Below are positions 1-6,472 of a stretch of DNA of 48,436 nt, piece after piece (positions within the stretch are counted from its first letter, which is position 1; every line of letters begins with the position of its first letter). A program made the translations under genes and the position numbers. Where the stretch lies: the IMG/VR virus record IMGVR_UViG_3300031565_000061, positions 1-48,436 of that record; one strand, written 5' to 3'. The notes under the pieces were generated by a model. It was not told where the DNA came from. It ran no database searches and saw only the letters and a program-made list of their open reading frames with translations. The DNA is from a virus.

Positions 1-126
1 GTAGCGGTAGGTGACATCCTCATCGCTGAGCTTCTGGCCCGTATGCTTGCCGAATGTAATGACCCCGTCATCCTGATTGTCGAACCTGACAGGCACGATA
101 CCACAGTTGACTATGATTTTAGCCAT
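1..126 (-). CDS. partial small protein, possibly DUF3820-like
   Basis: The gene enters from its start (ATG at 126, preceded by a GGAGATGAG-type ribosome site) and runs off the left edge, so only 42 codons are visible. It begins MAKIIVNCG and then contains TFGKHTGQKLSDED. A FGK-x-x-G-x-x-L motif of this kind is typical of the short DUF3820 family, sometimes linked to exonuclease-like proteins. The start overlaps the stop of the upstream gene by 8 bases. The family guess rests on this one motif and the C-terminal half is missing. Confidence 0.55.
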   Translation of the reverse strand, partial: MAKIIVNCGIVPVRFDNQDDGVITFGKHTGQKLSDEDVTYRY

Positions 127-457
127 CACTCATCTCCACCGCCCGCGCCGCCAGCTTTGCGGCCCGCATCATCAATTCGTCTAGGCCGCTATAGTATGTG
201 CCCTTGTCTAGTTCATACATGATTTGCTCAACCCGCCACCCAGCCCCCTCAATGATACGGATGAGCTGGAAGAGGGAGGGGAGCCAACGCACATCATCAT
301 CCACGCTACCCAATCTCGGGTCCAGCGGATAATCGAGAAGGTATGCCCTGTCTGCGCCCAGAAACGTATACCAGTCTCCAGCCCCCGGCACCCACAACGC
401 CTGCAACCTCTTGGCCTTCTGCATGAAGGCGATGTACTTAGGGCTGTGCTCATCCAT
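119..457 (-). CDS. hypothetical protein with WLPxLFQ motif
   Basis: A 112-residue protein of unknown function. The ATG at 457 was chosen because AGGAGG lies nine bases upstream and the start sits just before the stop of the preceding gene; a longer frame reaching to 643 has no ribosome site. A central segment DDDVRWLPSLFQL resembles PYELLWLPRLFQF in the gene at 7885-8250, so the two probably share a small fold. The C-terminal third looks helical. It belongs to a run of short, overlapping, co-transcribed genes. Confidence 0.7.
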   Translation of the reverse strand: MDEHSPKYIAFMQKAKRLQALWVPGAGDWYTFLGADRAYLLDYPLDPRLGSVDDDVRWLPSLFQLIRIIEGAGWRVEQIMYELDKGTYYSGLDELMMRAAKLAARAVEMSDG

Positions 458-866
458 CAGTGGCCTCCTGTTCGTTTTCCTCCGGCTGTTCGGGGCACCC
501 CGAACGGTCCGGCGCAGCGGAGAGGGCTTGCAGAAACGGGTGCGCCTTGCATAGTTCCAGGCTTGGCGCAGAATCAATCTGCCACTCTGGCACCGGGAGT
601 AGCACTCCGCTGCGGTCATATCGGCATGAGGCCGCTTCTTCACAGGGCCAGCAGATTGCTAGTTGTATTGTCTCCAATACCCGAACCCGCATCATCGCCA
701 CCTGCGCCACCAAGATAGCAACCTCCTGCTCGTGCTGAGCAGCGATGATTTCAGCGGCCTCGGAGTAGTTAAGGTCCTGTGTCCCCTCGACTAGGGAGAG
801 CGTGACCCATCTTCGTTTCTCCCTGATGGTCTTCTCAACCCATTCCTTATCCCATCCCTTATCCAT
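450..866 (-). CDS. hypothetical protein, paralogue of its upstream neighbour
   Basis: A 138-residue protein starting at ATG 866 behind an AGGAGGAGAG ribosome site. It shares two short blocks with the next gene upstream (859-1602): IAAQHEQEV and ALSAAP. It also shares an acidic, glutamate/glutamine-rich C-terminus ending in DG. The shared blocks point to duplication followed by divergence. The region around residues 75-125 contains four to five cysteines. No known domain is recognised. Confidence 0.7.
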   Translation of the reverse strand: MDKGWDKEWVEKTIREKRRWVTLSLVEGTQDLNYSEAAEIIAAQHEQEVAILVAQVAMMRVRVLETIQLAICWPCEEAASCRYDRSGVLLPVPEWQIDSAPSLELCKAHPFLQALSAAPDRSGCPEQPEENEQEATDG

Positions 867-1602
867 CCTCTCTCTCCTCCTTGCCCTGTTCGCTCTCTGG
901 GGGCTGTTCGCCCTTGGGTGGACACACTATGACATCCCAAGCAGCGAACATACCCCGCCCAATGAGCAGTTGTCGAAACTCCTCTGGCGCATCGTCTGCC
1001 ACGACTTCTAGGTCATAGTATTTGCTCGTCCTACCCTTCACCCGCCACACCTTCGGTGCAGCAGAGAGGGCCTGCTCTGCCCTTTCCGAGCAACTACCCA
1101 ACGCGTCAATTACTTGGGCAAACTGCTCTGCCAGTATACCTCCTCGGTCACGTAGTTCTCGGTCGGCCTTCCACGCCTGTCCAATTGCATTCCTGACGAA
1201 CCCCAACGCCTCACTCATCACCGCCGCCCGCGCCACCAACTCGGCGTTCTCCTCCTCGGCGGCCACCGCCCTGTCTATCTGTTCTGCAAGCGCGTTGCAT
1301 AGATTGCCAAGCACTTCCGCAACCTTCTCTAGCGTCTCGGCTGGCGTCAGTCCACCGCCCTCACTATATTGCTCAAACAACCTAAAGGACGCATCATCGG
1401 CTGCGACATAGGGGGCAAAGTGCGCCTCTGCCTCCTTCCAGGTGTGCTTGCGTGCTTCAGTAACCTCCTGCTCGTGCTGGGCGGCGATAGCATTTACAAA
1501 CTCGCCACTCACGAAGCAGGCGTTAGGACAGTCTACGTCCCAATCAATCTGCTGCTCAAATATCTGCTCAATCCAACTCTGAGTTACGGGCATCTTGTCC
1601 AT
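859..1602 (-). CDS. hypothetical helical protein
   Basis: A 247-residue protein. The ATG at 1602 is preceded by GGAGGGAGAGC and is preferred over an in-frame upstream codon at 1644. The middle of the protein (about residues 60-190) is rich in Ala, Glu and Leu and looks like a long helical or coiled-coil segment. The C-terminus is acidic and low in complexity. It shares IAAQHEQEV and ALSAAP with the downstream gene and overlaps it by 8 bases. No known domain is recognised. Confidence 0.7.
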   Translation of the reverse strand: MDKMPVTQSWIEQIFEQQIDWDVDCPNACFVSGEFVNAIAAQHEQEVTEARKHTWKEAEAHFAPYVAADDASFRLFEQYSEGGGLTPAETLEKVAEVLGNLCNALAEQIDRAVAAEEENAELVARAAVMSEALGFVRNAIGQAWKADRELRDRGGILAEQFAQVIDALGSCSERAEQALSAAPKVWRVKGRTSKYYDLEVVADDAPEEFRQLLIGRGMFAAWDVIVCPPKGEQPPESEQGKEEREDG

Positions 1603-1703
1603 GCTCTCTCCCTCCTCACCAGCGCCCCGAGCAGTTGCAGCCACTGGCCGAGGCCAATCAGAATAGCCCTGATGATCTGTTTAGGCGTTAGGCGGGTAGT
1701 CAT
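1584..1703 (-). CDS. possible 39-residue hydrophobic protein
   Basis: A short frame whose ATG overlaps the stop of the upstream gene (ATGA at 1700-1703), the arrangement used by most genes here. A GGGGGGAGTGG sequence just upstream could be its ribosome site. The product starts MTTRLTPKQ and has a hydrophobic stretch (about residues 10-28) that could cross a membrane. It overlaps the next gene start by 19 bases and fills the only gap between two confident genes. It may be a small membrane peptide or simply a translational bridge. Confidence 0.4.
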   Translation of the reverse strand: MTTRLTPKQIIRAILIGLGQWLQLLGALVRRERAWTRCP

Positions 1704-1909
1704 TCCGTCCACTCCCCCCGCATGTCTAGCCAGTTGATGCAGATGGAGGCTATCTGACGAAGCTCGTGATTCCTGGTATCACCCGTCTCACCTGTCATCG
1801 TGTCGGCTAGTTCTCCAACCTCCTGCATCAAGCGAGCTAGCCACCACTCCTCCGGCTGTCTGCGCCAGTAATCCCGATAGCGATGCCTGTACTGGAGTAT
1901 CTGTTTCAT
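1700..1909 (-). CDS. MazG-like nucleotide pyrophosphohydrolase-type protein
   Basis: A 69-residue all-helical protein containing QEVGELADTM and, about 20 residues later, ELRQIASICINWL. Paired E-x-x-E-L and E-L-x-x-I/V-A helices are characteristic of the MazG/HisE-like NTP pyrophosphohydrolase superfamily, in which the acidic residues bind magnesium. Phages often carry short members that are thought to alter nucleotide or ppGpp pools. This one is shorter than a full MazG domain, so activity is uncertain. Its ATG overlaps the stop of the preceding gene (ATGA). Confidence 0.55.
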   Translation of the reverse strand: MKQILQYRHRYRDYWRRQPEEWWLARLMQEVGELADTMTGETGDTRNHELRQIASICINWLDMRGEWTE

Positions 1910-2172
1910 TCCGTATACTCATAGCCCCCGTCGTCGGTGAGGCGGACGTGGAACTGAACCTCAAGAATGCCTAGTAGAATGTCATACTCTAAGTTGACCC
2001 ACATACCGCCCTCTTCATCCATCAAGGTATGCCCACTTATCAGTTCCTTGGCGAGCACCACCACGTCGGGGTCATCGGCAAGGGCTTTTTCAATAACCCG
2101 TAAGCCGCTATACTCTGTCAAGTTATCACGACGAACATAGCGCATTGCCTCTCGCAACTGTCTATCGCTCAT
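1906..2172 (-). CDS. hypothetical protein
   Basis: An 88-residue acidic protein starting at ATG 2172 through an ATGA overlap with the upstream stop. It ends DDGGYEYTE; the neighbouring gene ends DDGGYRE, so the two 3' ends look related. Its middle and end (acidic residues, LEYDILLG, then FHVRLTD) loosely resemble the gene at 11540-11815 (LGPDDEWDILDG, then YHVTVTE). No function is recognised. Confidence 0.65.
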   Translation of the reverse strand: MSDRQLREAMRYVRRDNLTEYSGLRVIEKALADDPDVVVLAKELISGHTLMDEEGGMWVNLEYDILLGILEVQFHVRLTDDGGYEYTE

Positions 2173-2372
2173 TCCCTGTAGCCCCCATCATCCCTTTCCA
2201 GGTGACCGCGGTAATCCCCAGCCTCCAAAGCCTGCTCACTGAAACCATGATAGCTCTCGTATGGAACCCGCTCCTCTGGCGGGCAGTCACCATACTGCGG
2301 ATCGTACCCCTTACTGCACTCAGCATATCGCTGACCAAGATTGCACTGGCAGTCATCACAAGGAAAGGCCAT
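2169..2372 (-). CDS. small cysteine-rich protein
   Basis: A 67-residue protein starting at ATG 2372 behind GGAGGATGAC. It opens MAFPCDDCQC and has further cysteines near residues 19 and 30, enough for one zinc site. Many short zinc-binding proteins occur in this phage. It may act through protein or nucleic-acid contacts, but no family is recognised. Confidence 0.6.
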   Translation of the reverse strand: MAFPCDDCQCNLGQRYAECSKGYDPQYGDCPPEERVPYESYHGFSEQALEAGDYRGHLERDDGGYRE

Positions 2373-2426
2373 GTCATCCTCCAAAGGGGCAGGCGGCCCT
2401 ATCGGCCACCTGCCCCAATCCCCCTA

Positions 2427-3479
2427 TCAGAAGGGTATCTCCCCTTCGTCCTCATCAGGGCTATCCTGCGACAATGCTGGCGGGTCCGGGACCTCCTTGC
2501 CCAAGGACCGAGCCAGGGACGTCAGGTGCTCCACGGCAGCCTCCAACTGCGGCGGGGCCAGGAAATCCACGATGCGCTCCTTCACCGGATGACCTGTGAC
2601 CACGCTAATCAGCCCAATCAGCAAGTTAGTCTTCACGGCGTCAAAGCCCCCTTCGACCATAGTGTCAGCAAAGGTCTGTGCCCGCAAGGCATAGTCCGCA
2701 CCGCCCGTGGATATCGCCAGGGCCAGCCACCGCTTGTCTTTGGCCTCCTCAAGGGTCAATACCGCCTCGCCTGTAATCAGGGCCGGGTGCAGAACTTGCC
2801 GGATGTGAACCCGCATAACGTCCAGGTCCTCATCAGACCAAGACCCGGCCTCTACAGACCCCATGCCGCCCGCAGCCTTGCCGTAGTAGTCCGGCACCTT
2901 GTACTCGATACCTTCGACCTTCTTGGCCGCAGGTCCAGCAGCCAGCGGCATCACACAGTCGCTATTGTGGTCTTTGGTATCCACGTAACCGCTTTCACCT
3001 ATCTTGATGACCACGCGAACGCCTACACGGGCATGATTCAGAAGGGCAGACTCCAAGGCCTCCACAATCATCTGGTCGGTAATCTCCCCAGTATCAGGCA
3101 GGCTACTCCCAAGATCAGCCTGCCAATCCACGCCGCAAATTTCAGACCACCTGACGATGTTAGCAATCCAACTGCCCACACGGTCCACCTGTAGGATATT
3201 CTCATTCTGCTCGTTCTGGACAACCCGCAGCGCCTTCCAGGGCGTCTTGCCGGTAGGCTCTTCACTACGATGTTCTTCCGGATAAATGATCTGAAAGCTC
3301 CACAGTACGGCAGGCGATTTGGCCCCCGTCTTCACGTTGTCCTTCCACTCATCAACCTCGATGATCCGGGGCCTCATCGTGTCCTCATCACGGGGCACGA
3401 AGCCCGCAAAGAAGGCAATGTATTCACCCTTCGGCACTCGGTCGAAATCGCTGCTTTCTGTATCCTGTACCCTTGCCAT
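2427..3479 (-). CDS. putative single-strand DNA-binding protein with SSB-like tip
   Basis: A 350-residue protein. The N-terminal half (VPKGEYIAFFAGF, then SPAVLWSFQII) resembles DUF669-type and SSB-like OB-fold proteins of phages, which begin with a VPxGxYxA strand. The C-terminus is an acidic tail ending DEDEGEIPF, like the D-x-I-P-F tip with which bacterial SSB proteins recruit repair partners. Its position next to DnaB and a Gam-like protein fits a role in replication or recombination. The start at 3479 follows GGGAGGGAGACG. The start region is nearly identical to that of the Gam-like gene at 4792. Confidence 0.5.
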   Translation of the reverse strand: MARVQDTESSDFDRVPKGEYIAFFAGFVPRDEDTMRPRIIEVDEWKDNVKTGAKSPAVLWSFQIIYPEEHRSEEPTGKTPWKALRVVQNEQNENILQVDRVGSWIANIVRWSEICGVDWQADLGSSLPDTGEITDQMIVEALESALLNHARVGVRVVIKIGESGYVDTKDHNSDCVMPLAAGPAAKKVEGIEYKVPDYYGKAAGGMGSVEAGSWSDEDLDVMRVHIRQVLHPALITGEAVLTLEEAKDKRWLALAISTGGADYALRAQTFADTMVEGGFDAVKTNLLIGLISVVTGHPVKERIVDFLAPPQLEAAVEHLTSLARSLGKEVPDPPALSQDSPDEDEGEIPF

Positions 3480-3494
3480 GTCGCGTCTCCCTCC

Positions 3495-3881
3495 CTATAG
3501 CTCTTTTATGTCCCGAACAGGCACATCATCAATCTGTGCCTGGGCCTGATCGACCCCGATGCTCGCCATGACCTCACGACCCATCTCCGTACCCGTACCC
3601 TGGAGCCAGAGCATGAGCTTCCGAATCCCCTCAGCCAGCTCCACCAGGGGGTCCTCGTTCTCCGTGACCTTGACGGTGCCCGGCCAGTCCAGGTCCACCG
3701 TGGCATAAGGTACCCCGAACTCCCTGGAGGAGTACCGCTGCGCCCCCGGTAGCTTTGTCACATCCTTGAGCGTCAGGGACCTCAGGGTGAATGGGAACTC
3801 CTTGACCACCCTGACGGGCGGTATCACCGCCGACGGCATCTCAGCCAGTTTCGCGCTTCCCGCTTTTGGTTTGTCCGACAT
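3495..3881 (-). CDS. hypothetical protein
   Basis: A 128-residue protein starting at ATG 3881 behind AGGAGGC. The first 25 residues look disordered; the rest mixes strands (FPFTLRSLTLKDV) with a C-terminal amphipathic helix (LVELAEGIRKLMLWLQ). No known family is recognised. It is the first clear gene after the tRNA-like element and probably belongs to the transcript starting near 4251. Confidence 0.65.
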   Translation of the reverse strand: MSDKPKAGSAKLAEMPSAVIPPVRVVKEFPFTLRSLTLKDVTKLPGAQRYSSREFGVPYATVDLDWPGTVKVTENEDPLVELAEGIRKLMLWLQGTGTEMGREVMASIGVDQAQAQIDDVPVRDIKEL

Positions 3882-3921
3882 GTTTGCCTCCTATCTAATT
3901 TGCTTGCCTTCCGATGAAGAG

Positions 3922-4032
3922 GGGGCGGGCTGGATTTGAACCAGCTATCCCAATTCCGCCAGCGGCTGCACATGGGAAGGGTCCTTCGCTTCGCCACTGT
4001 CTCCCTGCGTGTACTCACCACGCCGCCGCCCC
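3922..4032 (-). tRNA. tRNA-like element, oversized or degenerate
   Basis: Read on the minus strand, the element has a 7-bp acceptor stem (GGGGCGG with CCGCCCC), a 2-nt linker, a 4-bp D stem (GCGT with ACGC) whose 9-nt loop starts GG, a 1-nt linker, and a 5-bp T arm (GCTGG, loop TTCAAAT, CCAGC) directly abutting the acceptor. These are proper tRNA geometries. The central part is about 60 nt, too long for an anticodon arm plus variable arm, and I cannot find a clear 5-bp anticodon stem with a 7-nt loop. The 3' end is not followed by CCA. It could be a tRNA with an insertion, a degenerate class II tRNA, or a tRNA mimic. Confidence 0.35.
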
Positions 4033-4045
4033 CCATACTCACTAC

Positions 4046-4240
4046 TCACAACCCCAACTGGCCGGAGCCCAGCAGGTCCAGCGTGGACGGGTCCACGCCC
4101 AAGACTTCGGCCTCCTGACACCGGGCCAGCTCGGCCCGCCCCTCAGGGCTGTCAGGGTAAACGTCGGGGTCTCTGGGACAACCAGCGGCATCATAAAGCA
4201 CGTTATCAACTTCCCGGTTGAACACAACCTGCTCATTCAT
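4046..4240 (-). CDS. hypothetical protein, first gene after a box promoter
   Basis: A 64-residue acidic protein starting at ATG 4240, five bases after AGGAGG. It lies just downstream of the box-type promoter at 4258-4320 and so is probably the first gene of that transcript. Sequence such as DPDVYPDSPEGRAELARCQE gives no recognisable family. Confidence 0.6.
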   Translation of the reverse strand: MNEQVVFNREVDNVLYDAAGCPRDPDVYPDSPEGRAELARCQEAEVLGVDPSTLDLLGSGQLGL

Positions 4241-4257
4241 CCACACCTCCTGAAACT

Positions 4258-4320
4258 ATTATAGCCCCCTAGAATCTTTTGGGAGCAAAAGAAAGGGCCG
4301 CTCCGCGTGTTGTGCAAAAG
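4258..4320 (-). promoter_or_regulatory. box-type phage promoter (site A)
   Basis: On the minus strand: a degenerate 14-bp box CTTTTGCACAACAC (4307-4320), 15 bp, the 16-bp box CTTTTGCTCCCAAAAG (4276-4291), 12 bp, and the -10 TATAAT (4258-4263). The same spacing recurs at five other intergenic sites. No TTGACA-like -35 exists; the 16-bp box covers that position. It would drive the gene at 4240, the tRNA-like element and the SSB-like operon. Confidence 0.7.
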
Positions 4321-4324
4321 GCCC

Positions 4325-4792
4325 TCAGTCGGCCTTATCCACCTTGACGTCTACTTTCGTCACCGTCGGCATGACCAGGGTCTCAGAGCGATACTGGCGC
4401 AGCCAGCCATGCTCCGGTGCCTTGCTCACGGCATCGAGACCCTTGGCGTCGTAGGTTACGCGAGGATAGCCGTTCTTGAACTTGATGACGCCATGCTCAG
4501 TCTTGATGGTTTGCTCAGCCCGCAGGCCCAGCCCCTTGGCGCGCTCCTCCAACTTAGCCAGGGCCGCGTCACGTTCAGCGTTGACCTCTGCAATGGCGGC
4601 TTCCCAGTTCGCCACCACCTTGCGGGCTTGTTCCACATAATACCGCTGTGCCTCAGTAGCTTCCCTGTTCTCTCGCATCAGCCGCGCCATCTGCTCCAGG
4701 ACCAACGCGGCCTCCTGCTCGATGGTCAATGAACTGATATCCACCAGTTCCTGCCCATCCTCCTGCCCATCTGTATCCTGTACCTTTGCCAT
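4325..4792 (-). CDS. Gam-like host-nuclease inhibitor
   Basis: A 155-residue protein with a long helical region (about residues 25-95) followed by KTEHGVIKFKNGYPRVTY and a C-terminal segment. Phage Mu Gam and the related Gp157-type proteins have this plan: a coiled coil followed by a K-T-x-x-G-x-x-x-F/W-R/K-x-x-x-P-x-V block. Gam binds double-stranded DNA ends and blocks RecBCD-type exonucleases. Its neighbours, DnaB and an SSB-like protein, suit a DNA replication and protection module. The start at 4792 follows GGGAGGGAGACG. The first residues MAKVQDT match MARVQDT of the gene at 3479. Confidence 0.55.
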   Translation of the reverse strand: MAKVQDTDGQEDGQELVDISSLTIEQEAALVLEQMARLMRENREATEAQRYYVEQARKVVANWEAAIAEVNAERDAALAKLEERAKGLGLRAEQTIKTEHGVIKFKNGYPRVTYDAKGLDAVSKAPEHGWLRQYRSETLVMPTVTKVDVKVDKAD

Positions 4793-4810
4793 GTCACGTC
4801 TCCCTCCCTC

Positions 4811-6124
4811 TTAAAGCATCATCAAATCATTCTTACACACCAGGTCGCTCAATTGCCCCTGGCCCCCGCGCCGAAGATACGCCGTGCCCGTGGGACCGTC
4901 CCGGTGCTTGGCCACAATGGCCTCGGTCACAAACTGCCTGGGGCTTTCCGAATCGTAGTGACCAGCCCAGTACAGCATAATCACCACGTCCGCATCATGC
5001 TCCAGGTCTCCCGATTCCTTCAAATCCGCCAGCATGGGCCTCGGTGGCTTGCGGTTCTCCACCATCCGGCTCAGGGTGCATACCGCCACCACCGGGACCG
5101 AATGCTTCTGCGCCAGGGACTTTAACCGCCGCGAGATGTACGTCACCTCCTCCCGACGGTCCCTGAACCTGCGGCCCCCCTCCATACGGTGCACGTGGTC
5201 CACCACCACCAGCCGGGGAGGCTGGGGCATGGACGTGAGCGCCGCATCAATCCCCGCCGGTGAGAGGTCGTAATCCTCCCGCAGCAACACGGGGATCTCC
5301 AGCACAGACGCAACCTGCCCTACCCAGGACATAGCCTCTACATCCACCGTGCGCTTCCGCATGGCGTCCGAGGTCACCCCAGTGGCATAGCCAAGGATGC
5401 GACCTGCCAACTCCGGTTCCGTGCTCTCCACCGAGAACACCACCGTCGGACCCACGCCCAACTTAGCCAGGTTCAGGGCCGCTTGCAGGCACAAAGTAGT
5501 TTTGCCCATACTTGGCCGGCCCCCGATATAGCACAGGTCCCCCGGCTTCAATCCCCCAACCAATGAGTCCAGGTCTCGGAACCCAAAGGGAATCCGCGTC
5601 ACCGCGCCCGACAGCTCCATCGCCAATGCACTCCAGTAGGCCTCCAAAGCACTCTCGAAAGGCACTACCGCTCCTTGCAAATCGGCCCTCACAGAAACCT
5701 GATTGAGCAAGACCTGAGCCTGCTCCAGGAGTTCCGGCACACCGTAGCCGCCCTCGCAGGCCATGTTCTGCAACTCAATACCCGCCACTATCAAGCGGCG
5801 CCGATTCGCCAGGGCCAGAACCTCGCGGGCATAGGACGCGAAATGAGCACTGGTCGGTGTGGCCTCAATGAGCGAAGCCACGTATGCCGTCCCGCCCACA
5901 GCCTCCAAGTGTCCGCGGTCCTCCAAGGCCCGGCATAGCAGCGTGTAATCCAGCGCCGAACCTGAGCGCCACAGCTCCAGCATGGCCCCGTAGACTGTGC
6001 TGTGCGCCTCCCGGTAGAAGTCCTCTGGGAGCAACACAGCCTCAGCCTCAGCCAAGAGTGCGGGGTCCAGGAGCAAGCTGCCGAGGGCCGACCTCTCTAC
6101 GTCCACATCATAGGGTTCGCTCAT
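4811..6124 (-). CDS. dnaB: replicative DNA helicase, DnaB family
   Basis: A 437-residue protein of normal DnaB length and order. The N-terminal helical domain starts VDVERSALGSLLLDP (residues 8-22). The RecA-like domain follows, with Walker A GGRPSMGKT (201-209), Walker B LVVVDH (305-310) and the late block ESGDLEHDADVVIML (370-384). DnaB is the hexameric 5'-3' helicase that opens the replication fork. ATG 6124 follows a GGTGGAG site, and this leader directly abuts the terminal repeat of the CRISPR array. Read-through from tnpB and the array into dnaB therefore seems likely. No intein or insertion is seen. Confidence 0.95.
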   Translation of the reverse strand: MSEPYDVDVERSALGSLLLDPALLAEAEAVLLPEDFYREAHSTVYGAMLELWRSGSALDYTLLCRALEDRGHLEAVGGTAYVASLIEATPTSAHFASYAREVLALANRRRLIVAGIELQNMACEGGYGVPELLEQAQVLLNQVSVRADLQGAVVPFESALEAYWSALAMELSGAVTRIPFGFRDLDSLVGGLKPGDLCYIGGRPSMGKTTLCLQAALNLAKLGVGPTVVFSVESTEPELAGRILGYATGVTSDAMRKRTVDVEAMSWVGQVASVLEIPVLLREDYDLSPAGIDAALTSMPQPPRLVVVDHVHRMEGGRRFRDRREEVTYISRRLKSLAQKHSVPVVAVCTLSRMVENRKPPRPMLADLKESGDLEHDADVVIMLYWAGHYDSESPRQFVTEAIVAKHRDGPTGTAYLRRGGQGQLSDLVCKNDLMML

Positions 6125-6135
6125 TTAGTCTCCAC

Positions 6136-6413
6136 CGAATCCCCCCCTCACATACGCATGGGGTACACGTATGCTGGCGTGCAATCGCTTGTCATTTGAC
6201 GAATCCCCCACATGCGCATGGGGTGCACTTCGTCCTGCGCAGCCGCAAGCACAGGGCCAACGAATCCCCCACATGCGCATGGGGTGCACGGGTTTCTGCG
6301 GCTTCTGGCAATACTTGCCGTACGAATCCCCCACATGCGCATGGGGTGCACGTTTGGGGTCGTCGTTTCAGACCCGCATCTGCGCGAATCCCCCACATGC
6401 GCATGGGGTGCAC
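6136..6413 (-). CRISPR. five-repeat type I-E-like CRISPR mini-array
   Basis: Four identical 29-bp repeats lie at 6200-6228, 6261-6289, 6323-6351 and 6385-6413. Minus-strand repeats start GTGCACCCCATGCG and end TGTGGGGGATTCG, forming a CCCC/GGGG hairpin. Spacers are 32, 33 and 33 bp (6229-6260, 6290-6322, 6352-6384). A fifth, degenerate repeat (6136-6168, two substitutions and a four-base insertion) follows a 31-bp spacer. The repeat length, 61-62 bp period, GTG start and degenerate terminal repeat match type I-E arrays transcribed leftward, with the leader side next to tnpB. No cas1, cas2, cas3 or Cascade gene is visible in the window. Confidence 0.9.
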
Positions 6414-6446
6414 CCTTCACAATAGCCATTGCCCACGCGAATGAGG

Positions 6447-6464
6447 ACCCCGTCAATTCGGGGT
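6447..6464 (-). other. hairpin between tnpB and CRISPR array
   Basis: A perfect 6-bp stem, ACCCCG with CGGGGT around a 6-nt loop, lies in the 59-bp stretch separating the tnpB stop (6473) from the first repeat (6413). There is no T-tract, so it is not a classical terminator. It sits where an IS605-type omega RNA scaffold would be expected, and also where a CRISPR leader would be. Confidence 0.5.
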
Positions 6465-6472
6465 TGCGGGTC

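Noticed and set aside
2145-3194. Long open plus-strand frame (349 codons)
   Set aside because: It lies antisense to the SSB-like gene, lacks a ribosome site and its translation is rich in Arg, Pro and His without motifs, typical of GC-rich shadow frames.
6136-6413. Array read as coding sequence (repeated PHAHG or PTCAWG peptides)
   Set aside because: The frames are open only because the repeat has no stop. Identical 29-bp units with unrelated 32-33 bp spacers are a CRISPR signature, not a protein repeat.
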